NCBI GenBank assembly: GCA_937948815.1
Contig: CALFAM010000214.1
Span: 1 to 32,512 of the forward strand
DNA from: an uncultured bacterium
GTDB lineage: Bacteria > Acidobacteriota > Thermoanaerobaculia > Multivoradales > J023
Reading direction: 5' to 3'
DNA length: 32,512 nucleotides
This document shows, piece by piece, positions 1-7,289 of this stretch; the stretch's first letter is position 1, and every line of letters starts with the position of its first letter. The translations under genes were made by a program, and so were the position numbers. The notes beneath the pieces are model-generated. The model searched no databases. It saw only the letters and a list, made by a program, of their open reading frames with translations, and was not told where the DNA came from.

Positions 1-1
1 A

Positions 2-427
2 CGCGGTCGTTCGCTCCTGCTGTTCCTTCTCACCGCGGTTGCACTCACCGACGTCGCATCGTACCTTTCCGGGCGATTGTTCGGTACAAGGATCTTTTCG
101 GGACGCTTGCTGGCACCGAACATCAGCCCGGCCAAGACCTGGGCAGGAGCACTGGGCGGCATGGTGGTTGGCATGTCCCTCCCGTGGCTGTTGGCGTTCT
201 CCCTGCCCGACTTCGGCACCGCCGAGAAGCTGTTCACCGGGCTGATCATCGGTATCGGTGCCCCCTTGGGTGACCTCGCCATCAGCGTGTTCAAGCGAGA
301 CCTCGGAATCAAAGACATGGGCGATCTGCTGCCTGGCCATGGTGGTGTCCTCGACCGCATCGACAGCCTTCTTTTCGTCGCCCCTCTCTTCTTTCACATG
401 GTGCGCTGGTTCCGGATCGGCGGCTGA
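2..427 (+). CDS. cdsA: Phosphatidate cytidylyltransferase (CdsA), 3' part
   Basis: This is the C-terminal 141 residues of CDP-diglyceride synthetase; the gene runs off the left edge of the window. The enzyme makes CDP-diacylglycerol from CTP and phosphatidic acid in the inner membrane, the branch point for phospholipid synthesis. The frame is open from base 2. It shows the family pattern of a polar D-V-A-S-Y loop, then SPAKTWAG, membrane segments, and the full signature SVFKRDLGIKDMGDLLPGHG followed by GVLDRID, which carries the metal and nucleotide binding residues. The protein ends at a TGA after a last hydrophobic helix. No start codon can be assigned because the 5' part is missing. An acyltransferase gene of the same pathway lies about 1.6 kb downstream. 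Confidence 0.93.
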   Translation, partial: RGRSLLLFLLTAVALTDVASYLSGRLFGTRIFSGRLLAPNISPAKTWAGALGGMVVGMSLPWLLAFSLPDFGTAEKLFTGLIIGIGAPLGDLAISVFKRDLGIKDMGDLLPGHGGVLDRIDSLLFVAPLFFHMVRWFRIGG

Positions 428-530
428 GCAAACCGAGCCGCCCTCGAGTACAAAACCCAAAACTCTGTGGCAGGAACCTCTTGCCGCTCACCCATCCAAA
501 GTCGCCTCCAAACCCAAAGGAAGTCCTACG

Positions 531-1079
531 ATGCTCCAACGACCGACAACCCTCGAAAGTCCATTCCGTTCGACGTTCGGGTTTCTCCTCGTGGTCACGC
601 TCTCCTTGTTCGGCGCACACGCTGCCGAGGCGCAGAGCCGCGTCGGCTCGCGCACAGGATCGGCGGCCTTGGCCGAGGGGTCTGCCCTGATCGCCGGTGG
701 CAGCGCTGAGTTGCTCAGCACCGCCGGCTCACTGGTCATTACCGGTGTCCAGACATCCACCCGGGGGGTCCGACTCGTCTTGCGCCCGGTGGGAACCGGT
801 CTTTCGCACGGCGCCGAGCTCTCTGCCGATGTCACCATCGAGATCTCCCTGGCAGCTTGGGATGCTGCCCGTACCGCGAGCCGAGTGAGCGGTCGTGCGC
901 TCGAGCATTCACTGGTAGCCGTCGGAGACGTTCTCGAGGTGGTGGTCATCCATGCGGCAGGTGCCTCGGTTGGCGCCACCATGGTCGTAGGCTCGGCCCT
1001 GGTGGTGAGCGGCATGGTCGTGGCTGTGATTGCTCATGAGGGACTCGAAGTCCTTCTCGGCCACCGGGTCCGGCCATGA
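531..1079 (+). CDS. Secreted hypothetical protein upstream of DUF2145
   Basis: This is a 182-residue protein that I do not recognise as a named family. The ATG at 531 was chosen because an AAGGAAG ribosome binding site lies just upstream. It also yields a clean signal peptide: a charged start, a hydrophobic stretch around residues 16-28, and a cleavage site near A-E-A. The mature part is rich in Ala, Val, Ser and Gly. It ends in a long hydrophobic segment (roughly residues 125-168) that could be one or two membrane helices. The reading frame extends upstream of 531, but that extension lacks a good start. The stop overlaps the next start by four bases (ATGA), so the protein is probably made together with the DUF2145 protein and may work with it in the envelope. 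Function unknown. Confidence 0.7.
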   Translation: MLQRPTTLESPFRSTFGFLLVVTLSLFGAHAAEAQSRVGSRTGSAALAEGSALIAGGSAELLSTAGSLVITGVQTSTRGVRLVLRPVGTGLSHGAELSADVTIEISLAAWDAARTASRVSGRALEHSLVAVGDVLEVVVIHAAGASVGATMVVGSALVVSGMVVAVIAHEGLEVLLGHRVRP

Positions 1080-1966
1080 GCATCTGGTGGCGCCATGGCC
1101 GCGCCCAGCAGCGACTACCACGCGGGCGGCAGCAGAGGCTGCGGTCCGGGCTCGTCCTGCTCGTCGCGTTGTTCGGACCTCTGACAGCGGCGCAGGCCGA
1201 ACCCTGCAAAACCGAGCCGCAAACCATCGATCAGATCCGCGACGCCGCCCTCGCTGGAAGCCGCCTGGTCCGTACCTTGGATGCCACCGACGCGCAGGTG
1301 GCCCTGGTCGCACGCATCGGCAGCGACCAGGGAAAACGCGGCATCCGATACACCCACGTCGGCCTCAGCTTGCGCGCGCATCCACAAGGTCCGTGGCACT
1401 TTGTTCATCTCCTGAACGAGTGCGGAACCGCAGTGTCGCGACTCTTCGACGACGGCCCGATGAACTTCTTCCTCGAACGCCCCTTCTCCTACGACGCATG
1501 GGTCGTCATCCCGACGCAGCCGGTCCAGCAGGCTTTGCTCGATCTACTCGCGCGCCGCGTCGACCATGCGATTCACCATCCCTCCTACAGCGCCATCGCC
1601 CACCCATTCAAGGAGAAACATCAGAATTCCAATCAGTGGGCACTGGAGCTCCTCGCCTTGGCTCTGGATCGCGGCGCCACGACCACCCGAACCGGCGCCC
1701 AGGGCGTACTCCGTCGCCTGGAGTTCGAGCCGGCGAGGATCAAGCTCGGCTTGTTCGAACGTATCGGTGCTCGCCGCAAGAAAAACGTCAACATCCGCGA
1801 GCACCGGCTCGGCGAGCTCCGATCAGGCGGCGCTCCCTACGTCAGCGTGCGTTCGATCGTTCACTTTTTGGAACGACAATCCGCCATCGAGGCATCGTTC
1901 GAAATTGACCACCACAGCGGCCGGCAACAGGTTCTCACAGCTGCGGACACCCAACCGCAGCGCTGA
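1076..1966 (+). CDS. DUF2145 family exported protein
   Basis: This is a 296-residue protein with a basic N-terminus, a hydrophobic signal segment (about residues 24-36) and a cleavage site at A-Q-A. The mature part carries the features I associate with DUF2145: HVGLSLR, then a W-H-F-V-H-L-L-N-E-C-G stretch, a G-P-M-N-F-F segment, a Y-S-A-I-A-H-P block and a conserved N-S-N-Q-W-A-L-E motif. The His and Cys residues look like a possible catalytic pair, but no activity is established for the family as far as I know. The gene starts inside the stop codon of the preceding secreted protein, which indicates translational coupling. The family assignment rests on recalled motifs, not on a search. Confidence 0.75.
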   Translation: MSIWWRHGRAQQRLPRGRQQRLRSGLVLLVALFGPLTAAQAEPCKTEPQTIDQIRDAALAGSRLVRTLDATDAQVALVARIGSDQGKRGIRYTHVGLSLRAHPQGPWHFVHLLNECGTAVSRLFDDGPMNFFLERPFSYDAWVVIPTQPVQQALLDLLARRVDHAIHHPSYSAIAHPFKEKHQNSNQWALELLALALDRGATTTRTGAQGVLRRLEFEPARIKLGLFERIGARRKKNVNIREHRLGELRSGGAPYVSVRSIVHFLERQSAIEASFEIDHHSGRQQVLTAADTQPQR

Positions 1967-1996
1967 ACCCCGTACCCACTGCCGGACGTTGTGATC

Positions 1997-2002
1997 AGGA
2001 GG
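1997..2002 (+). promoter_or_regulatory. Ribosome binding site deciding the acyltransferase start
   Basis: A perfect AGGAGG lies six bases before the ATG at 2009. It favours that start over the GTG at 1991, which the same sequence would place inside the coding region, and over the later ATG at 2099. Confidence 0.7.
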
Positions 2003-2008
2003 CCCGCG

Positions 2009-2812
2009 ATGCGCACGATTCCGTCCAGCAGCCATGTTGCCTCGAAGGATCATCATGCCCAACGGCAAGGGAATGGCCGGGTACGATCACGGGTCCCGAT
2101 GGCGCACCTCTGCTTGCTCGGCGCCGCATGGTTGGCCCGAATCTGGCTACGCTTCGTTCATCGCCTGCACATTGACGGCGTCGAGCACCTGCCAACCGAC
2201 CGTTCGTTCGTGCTGGTCGCCAACCATGCCAGCCATCTCGACGCCATCGTGCTCATGGCAGCCATCCCTTGGCGCCGGTTGCCTCGCACGCATCCTGCGG
2301 CCGCCGCGGATTACTTCTTCCGCCATGGCCTCGCGGCCCTGCTCGCGACCCAGTTGCTCAATGCCATTCCCTTCGCCCGCGGCAAAGGTGGACTCCGCAG
2401 CCTGGACCGCTGCCGCGCCTTGCTGGCTCGAAGGCAACGTGTCTTGATCCTCTTTCCCGAAGGCACGCGTTCGACCGACGGCGCGCTGGCGCGATTTCGC
2501 TCGGGGATCGGCCGATTGGTCGCGGGTACTGCCATACCCGTCGTCCCGTGCTACGTGGCGGGCGCTGGCCATGCCTGGCCCAAAGGTCGGCGTCTGCCCC
2601 ATCCCCATCCTGTGCGCCTGCTCATCGGGCCGCCACGTCGCTATGCCCATCTCGCCGCCACACCAAGTGGCGCACGTGCCGTTGCGGGCGACCTAGAAGC
2701 CGCTGTGCGATCCTTGGAGGACTCGAATCACCGAGCGCCTGCCAATGCCGACCCGCTACAATCCGCACGTGCACGTACCGGCATCATGGATCGGCCGCGC
2801 ACGTGCCGATGA
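2009..2812 (+). CDS. 1-acyl-sn-glycerol-3-phosphate acyltransferase family (PlsC-like)
   Basis: This is a 267-residue LPLAT-superfamily acyltransferase, probably transferring an acyl chain to lysophosphatidic acid or a related acceptor at the inner membrane. The catalytic NHASHLD block has its H-x4-D at about His73 and Asp78. A second conserved block, FPEGTRSTDG, starts at about residue 149, followed by the usual G-T-A-I-P-V-V-P substrate segment. A hydrophobic stretch around residues 32-50 precedes the catalytic block, as in PlsC. The length is close to the usual 240-270 residues. The C-terminal tail (about 30 residues) is unconserved in look. The start at 2009 is supported by a perfect AGGAGG. 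A paralogue acting on another acyl acceptor, such as an ornithine lipid or lipid A precursor, cannot be excluded. Confidence 0.88.
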   Translation: MRTIPSSSHVASKDHHAQRQGNGRVRSRVPMAHLCLLGAAWLARIWLRFVHRLHIDGVEHLPTDRSFVLVANHASHLDAIVLMAAIPWRRLPRTHPAAAADYFFRHGLAALLATQLLNAIPFARGKGGLRSLDRCRALLARRQRVLILFPEGTRSTDGALARFRSGIGRLVAGTAIPVVPCYVAGAGHAWPKGRRLPHPHPVRLLIGPPRRYAHLAATPSGARAVAGDLEAAVRSLEDSNHRAPANADPLQSARARTGIMDRPRTCR

Positions 2813-2831
2813 CCACGCGGCGCGGAGCGCA

Positions 2832-3650
2832 TTGACGACGACCGCTGCCCGCTGGCTGACGGTCTGCCTCGTCGGACTCGGTGGGCTGGTCGGATCTGCG
2901 ACGGCGCCAGCCCAGACGCTCGAGTCGATCACGGTCTACAGCGACCTCCCCGACCACGGCACGCACGCAACGATTCGCGCCACCATCGAGGCTCATCCCG
3001 CTGGCGAAGCCGACCTGCCTATCCGCGTTCTGTTGCGTGCAGGCGAGACGATCACCCGCGCCGAAGCGTGGCACGACGACCGCAAAGTGCCCTTCACTTT
3101 CCAGTCCGAACGTGCGCCCCTGCATCAAGGCAGAGTGTCGCTTCGCCGACCGTCGTCTGGCGTTTCCGAGGAAGTGCGAGACGCTCTCCGCGCGGCCACG
3201 ACGATCCAGGTCGAGATTGAAGTGGCCGGTGCCTTGACCCGAAGTCGCGAGGCGCTCACGGCTCACCTCCCCGTGCCTGTGCCGGGTTGGAAACCCTCCG
3301 CCGACGCCACCAGCAGCTTCCGCGCGACGATCGAAACCACGGTCCCCGGCACCTTGGTCGAATCATTCCCGACCGGCCTGTTTCGTGACACCTCGATCGA
3401 GGCGGACGGCGCGTCCGCCGGACGTCAACGGTTCGTCACCAGCCTGCCCGTACCCCCGGCGTTCATTCAGCTCGAGCTGGCCCGGAATCCGGGCTGGCTG
3501 CGCGTCACCTGGCTGGCGGACGGCGCCGCGATTGCCTGTTTGTTGATCGGCATGGCCTGGGCCGCCCTGCGCCTCCGACACGCGAGCCGCGACCGCGCTG
3601 GCTCGCACCGAGCGTCCTCCCTTCCAACAGCTCCGAGCGACCGTCCATGA
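2832..3650 (+). CDS. Exported protein with C-terminal membrane anchor, unknown function
   Basis: This is a 272-residue protein if it starts at the TTG at 2832. That codon has a GGAG four bases upstream and places a normal signal peptide (TAARWLTVCLVGLGGLVGSA) at the N-terminus. An ATG at 2745 in the same frame would add 29 residues and overlap the acyltransferase gene by 68 bases, so I consider it less likely. The mature part looks beta-rich. A single transmembrane helix (residues about 226-246, AAIACLLIGMAWAALRL) is followed by a short basic cytoplasmic tail. The layout suggests a periplasmic domain tethered to the inner membrane. The stop overlaps the start of the next small gene (ATGA), linking it to the symporter genes downstream. 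I do not recognise the family. Confidence 0.6.
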   Translation: MTTTAARWLTVCLVGLGGLVGSATAPAQTLESITVYSDLPDHGTHATIRATIEAHPAGEADLPIRVLLRAGETITRAEAWHDDRKVPFTFQSERAPLHQGRVSLRRPSSGVSEEVRDALRAATTIQVEIEVAGALTRSREALTAHLPVPVPGWKPSADATSSFRATIETTVPGTLVESFPTGLFRDTSIEADGASAGRQRFVTSLPVPPAFIQLELARNPGWLRVTWLADGAAIACLLIGMAWAALRLRHASRDRAGSHRASSLPTAPSDRP

Positions 3651-3799
3651 ATGGCCCAGGATTTATCTTCTGGGGACTGATGCTCGCTTGCGCCCTGGTG
3701 ATCGGCGGCTACGGGCTGTGGATCGTTTGGGTCGAACGCCGAGCAGCACGTGGTGACGGTCCCGCGCAGTCATCATCACGACCATCGAAGCACAGGTAG
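3647..3799 (+). CDS. Small single-helix membrane protein next to symporter
   Basis: This is a 50-codon gene below the usual length cut-off. It starts in the stop codon of the previous gene (ATGA at 3647) and ends at TAG 3797-3799, 22 bases before the symporter start. The product has one strongly hydrophobic helix (about residues 5-28, with FIFWGLMLACALVIGGYGLW) followed by Glu-Arg-Arg and a short basic, Ser-rich tail. The arrangement of a tiny one-helix protein directly before a sodium:solute symporter is a known pattern for small accessory subunits of that transporter superfamily. Function in assembly or activity of the symporter is an inference from position and topology. Confidence 0.6.
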   Translation: MNGPGFIFWGLMLACALVIGGYGLWIVWVERRAARGDGPAQSSSRPSKHR

Positions 3800-3821
3800 T
3801 CCGGGAGCACGGGAAGTCATC

Positions 3822-5258
3822 ATGTCGACGATCGGTCTCGTCACCCTGGGAGTGTTCACCGCATACCTCGCGATCGTGGTTGCGATCGGTGTCGCCAGCG
3901 CACGCATCTCGCGCTCAGATGCCGACTACTGGATCGCTGGCGGCAAGCTCGGCTGGCTGACTGGCGGCGCGACCATGGCCGCGACCCACGCCTCTGCCGG
4001 CACGTTCATCGGCACCATTGGTGTGATCTACACCGTTGGCTGGTCCTTTGCCTGGCTGGTGCTGTCGATTCCGATCGCCTACGCCTTTACTGCCATCGTG
4101 TTGGCACCACGCTTCACTCGCCAGCGCGAGCTGACCCTGCCAGCGTTTCTCGAGACTCGGTATGCCAGCAAGCGGATTCGCGCGCTCTCCGCCGTGATCA
4201 TCGTCACCGCCATCGTGATCTACATCCAGGCACAGCTGGTCGCCAGTGGCTTGATCGCCAGTGTCGTGTTCGGCGTGCCCGCTCGCTGGGGAATGATCGG
4301 CTTCGCCTTGATGCTGATCGCCTACACGATGATCGGCGGCATGATGGCCGTGGTGGCCACCGACTTACTGCAGCTCCTGGTGATGACCCTCGGCGTCCTT
4401 GCCGCGGCCCCTCTCGCGCTGCGTCAGCTCGGTGGCCTCGGAGAGACGCTACGACTCGCCGAGGTGGTCAAGCCGGACGTCTTCGCCTGGGGTGTTCTAC
4501 CGACACCCTTGCTCTTTACCCTCGGCCTGGCATTCACCCTCGGCTCGGTGGCCGCACCCGAAAAGCTGGTACGGCTCTATGCCATGCGCGATCTCCCAAC
4601 GCTGCGGCGAGGGGTCCTGTTCGCGATGGTCGCGGCCACCGGCCTCAATCTGCTCGTCTGCGTGATCGCATTGGCCTCGGTCGTGCTCTTTCCCACCCTA
4701 CCGACCGGTGACCTGGCCATGCCGATGGTCGCGCGCGCCGTCCTGCCGCCCGTGCTCGGTGCCCTGTTGTTGGCCGCCGTGGTCTCCGCCATGATGTCGA
4801 CGGTCGACTCGCTCCTGCTGGTCGCCGGTGCCGCGCTCTCCCAAGACCTCTACCGCAATCTCGTCCGGCCCCATGCCACGCCGAGTCAAGCCGCCTGGGC
4901 CGGGCGCGTGGGTGTCGTGCTCGCCGGACTTGCGCCACTCCTGCTCCTGCTGTCCGGCGTCGGCGAAGGCGAGCTGGTGCAGTTCATCGTCCTCCTGTTC
5001 ACAGCCCTGATGGCGTCGAGCTTCTTCTTCCCGGTCGTCCTCGGGGTGCTGTGGCGGCGCGCCAACAAAGAAGGCGCCGCGGCCAGCATGATTGGTGGGC
5101 TGGTGACCTGCGTCGCCTGGAAAGTCGCCGGCTCACCCATCGTCGATCCGGTGCTGCCCGGATTCTTGGTTTCTGGCGCGCTGCTGGTCGGCGTCAGCCT
5201 TCTGACCCCACCACCGCCAGCCGAGGCGCTCGCACCGTACTTCGACCCGCGCCGCTGA
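3822..5258 (+). CDS. Sodium:solute symporter (SSS/SLC5 family)
   Basis: This is a 478-residue polytopic inner membrane transporter that should couple uptake of a small solute to Na+ entry. It has about 13 hydrophobic segments and typical SSS landmarks. These are an A-D-Y-W-I-A-G-G-K segment after the first helix, an A-T-H-A-S-A-G-T-F-I-G helix, an A-Y-T-M-I-G-G-M-M-A-V helix with T-D-L-L-Q, and the A-V-V-S-A-M-M-S-T-V-D-S-L-L-L segment that contains Na+ site residues in this family. The ATG at 3822 was chosen because the first helix begins right there and a GGGAAG lies upstream. The frame is open further 5' but overlaps the small gene. The substrate cannot be read from sequence; pantothenate, proline or carboxylates are all carried by relatives. 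The last strand-sharing neighbour is the 50-codon membrane protein. Confidence 0.88.
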   Translation: MSTIGLVTLGVFTAYLAIVVAIGVASARISRSDADYWIAGGKLGWLTGGATMAATHASAGTFIGTIGVIYTVGWSFAWLVLSIPIAYAFTAIVLAPRFTRQRELTLPAFLETRYASKRIRALSAVIIVTAIVIYIQAQLVASGLIASVVFGVPARWGMIGFALMLIAYTMIGGMMAVVATDLLQLLVMTLGVLAAAPLALRQLGGLGETLRLAEVVKPDVFAWGVLPTPLLFTLGLAFTLGSVAAPEKLVRLYAMRDLPTLRRGVLFAMVAATGLNLLVCVIALASVVLFPTLPTGDLAMPMVARAVLPPVLGALLLAAVVSAMMSTVDSLLLVAGAALSQDLYRNLVRPHATPSQAAWAGRVGVVLAGLAPLLLLLSGVGEGELVQFIVLLFTALMASSFFFPVVLGVLWRRANKEGAAASMIGGLVTCVAWKVAGSPIVDPVLPGFLVSGALLVGVSLLTPPPPAEALAPYFDPRR

Positions 5259-5439
5259 ACGCGAAAGCGGCAAGGACTCAGTCGCCGCAGATGCCCGCGC
5301 GACTCCTTCTGGAAACACCGCAGTCAGGCCATGGCATCTGCCGGCGACCACTGGGGCCCCATCGGGCCAGGCTGCCAGATCCATGCCGGCCGATCGGCTT
5401 TGGCCTGCTACCCCGGAGCACTGAAAGAAGAGACCCGCA
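5259..5439. other. Convergent intergenic region
   Basis: These 181 bases lie between the 3' ends of the symporter gene (+) and the next exported-protein gene (-). A short perfect palindrome, GCCGATCGGC, near 5392 is followed by three T residues on the + strand, but this is too weak to call a terminator. No coding signal was seen. Confidence 0.3.
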
Positions 5440-6999
5440 TCAAGGGCAGGTGATCTTGATCGACGAGATCTCGTCGCCCATCCCAGACCAATTGGTTCCG
5501 ACCGCACCGCCGCTGGAGCGCTTCAAGTCATTGTCGAAACCGAACCGTCCCGAGAACGTGCCGGCGCCGGAAATGGTGATCAGCGGCGAGCTGTATCCGC
5601 TGTGTTTGTATGCCGTCATCGTACAGCCCGGGCGAATGCAGTACGAAATCGCGCTCGCCTTGTCACCGAAGTCGATGGTCGACTCATGGAGGTGCTTGAA
5701 GTCATCGAGGGCGCTGTTGTGCTCGGTGATCGTGATGTTGCGATCACCATCCATGTGATCGTCATCGTACAGCGTCGCCCAGCTGCTCGTCCCACAGTCG
5801 CCATGGCTGTTGTCGATGACCCGCACGTTGCGGTTTCGAAACTCAGTGATCGGCGCCAGGTTCGAATTGGGGCCCTTGTCGTCGTCGTGAGCACCCGCCA
5901 AGATGATCAGCTCGCCGTTGCGATTTCCGCTCGCAGCACGGGCTACGTAGATGCCACCCGTAGCTTGGAAGTCACACATTCGGGAGCCCGAATTCTCCCA
6001 ATTCGTGCAGTACATCTTGCGCTTCGCACGGAAGAGAAGATTCGGGTGGCCAATCAGATGACCATTCGCGTCGTAGTCGAGGCCCGAGACTTGATACAAG
6101 AACATGTAGTCGCTTTGAAAGACCCCACGCTGGGTGCCAATGGCAAAGAGCGTGTCGTCATCTTGTCGCACCAGGTTGAGGGCTTGGTGCGCCCCACTCC
6201 CGCGCTCCCAACCATTCGACTGGTTGCTCGGCGGAAAGTAGGTCTTCCAGGAGCTCGTCGCGGTCAAGGTCAGTACGTCGAGCTTGAACTGCCGAAACTG
6301 GACACGGGTGTTGCCATCGGTGAACACCATGACCGTATAGAAGCCAGGGCTATCCTCGATGATGCCAACCGCGCCGGCCGTCTGGAACCCTACTGCCACC
6401 GAGTCCAGCCCGAAGCCCCCATCCGCATTGACGTCGATGGCAACTGGCCAAAGCCTGTTGTGAACGTGGAAGAAGTGAACCCGAGCCTTGCTACCATGCG
6501 AGCCGCCATTGCACTTCTCGCTCGCCACAGCCAGCACTTCCCCTGAAGCCTGAAGTCCGCCAAAGTGTAGGCAATCACTGCCGAGCGTTTCTTCCCAATA
6601 AGTGGATGCGTAGCCGTTCGTACCGGTTTCGTGGGTCGTGTTCTTGCCCATCGCCCACAGGTTGTGGTTCATCTGCCGTGTCGATGCCTCGCCGGGTAGG
6701 CGAACCCCCATCACCGCAGGAGGCGAGCTCGCATCGCCGCTTTTGCTGAGAAAAAAGACGTCCGGGCGGGTCGGATGCCGACTGATGCCCTGATAGTGCT
6801 CGTGCACATCCGGGTCGATCGTGCCGCGGGTAAAGCCGGAAGGCGTCCCATGGTCATTGATGGTCGTGAACTGCCCTTGGATGTTGTGAGCCTTGGACGT
6901 GATCGGATCGATGACGGGTGGTTGGCCCTGGAGAGCTACTGCCTGCAAGGCAGCCACGGCGAGGCTGGCGATCACGACGCGGGAACGGAAACGACGCAT
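5440..6999 (-). CDS. Secreted protein with beta/gamma-crystallin-like C-terminus
   Basis: This is a 519-residue exported protein. The ATG at 6999 has a strong AAGGAG site upstream and gives a signal peptide (two Arg-rich pairs, then VVIASLAVAALQAVALQG). The frame continues upstream without a good start. The central part (about residues 30-400) contains repeated short blocks around Gly, Asp and aromatic residues, as in beta-propeller proteins, and several Cys that may form disulfides. The last 100 residues resemble a beta/gamma-crystallin domain. There is an L-Y-D-D-D strand followed by GDKASAIS, and a second half ending in MGDEISSIK. Both GD-x-x-S segments match the Ca2+-binding motif of microbial crystallins, but each is imperfect, with Gly for the first acidic or Asn residue. 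Function unknown; an extracellular Ca2+-binding structural or carbohydrate-related role is possible. Confidence 0.68.
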   Translation of the reverse strand: MRRFRSRVVIASLAVAALQAVALQGQPPVIDPITSKAHNIQGQFTTINDHGTPSGFTRGTIDPDVHEHYQGISRHPTRPDVFFLSKSGDASSPPAVMGVRLPGEASTRQMNHNLWAMGKNTTHETGTNGYASTYWEETLGSDCLHFGGLQASGEVLAVASEKCNGGSHGSKARVHFFHVHNRLWPVAIDVNADGGFGLDSVAVGFQTAGAVGIIEDSPGFYTVMVFTDGNTRVQFRQFKLDVLTLTATSSWKTYFPPSNQSNGWERGSGAHQALNLVRQDDDTLFAIGTQRGVFQSDYMFLYQVSGLDYDANGHLIGHPNLLFRAKRKMYCTNWENSGSRMCDFQATGGIYVARAASGNRNGELIILAGAHDDDKGPNSNLAPITEFRNRNVRVIDNSHGDCGTSSWATLYDDDHMDGDRNITITEHNSALDDFKHLHESTIDFGDKASAISYCIRPGCTMTAYKHSGYSSPLITISGAGTFSGRFGFDNDLKRSSGGAVGTNWSGMGDEISSIKITCP

Positions 7000-7289
7000 G
7001 GTTGTGCTCCTTCGTTTGGGATTCCCTCGAGTGTCAGATATGCGGTGGCCGCCACTGTAGAGGGCAGCCCATTCGCGCGGCAACACGCGGAGAATCTCGC
7101 ATCAATGAAAAGGAACGACGACGAAAAAGATAGGATCCTTCGAGAAAGCGTGACACAGCCTCCTAGACACGAGAGGCCGATTCCGATCACGAGCCTGGCG
7201 ATCATTCCTCGTAGGCGCGGAGTCGCGAGCGGTGCCGCGGCTGGACTGCTACCGCCGCGACACCATGCATCGCTTCTCCGCAGGCGCCC
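7000..7289. other. Intergenic region between two exported-protein genes
   Basis: These 290 bases separate two genes read from the minus strand. They must hold the leader of the crystallin-like gene, whose AAGGAG lies at its right-hand base pairs next to the ATG. A stretch with GAAAAAGATAGG around 7122 is the most AT-rich part. I see no convincing coding sequence or promoter pair. Confidence 0.3.

Noticed and set aside
5602..6546. 314-codon open frame on the + strand
   Set aside because: It is antisense to the crystallin-like exported protein, which has a signal peptide and a strong ribosome binding site.
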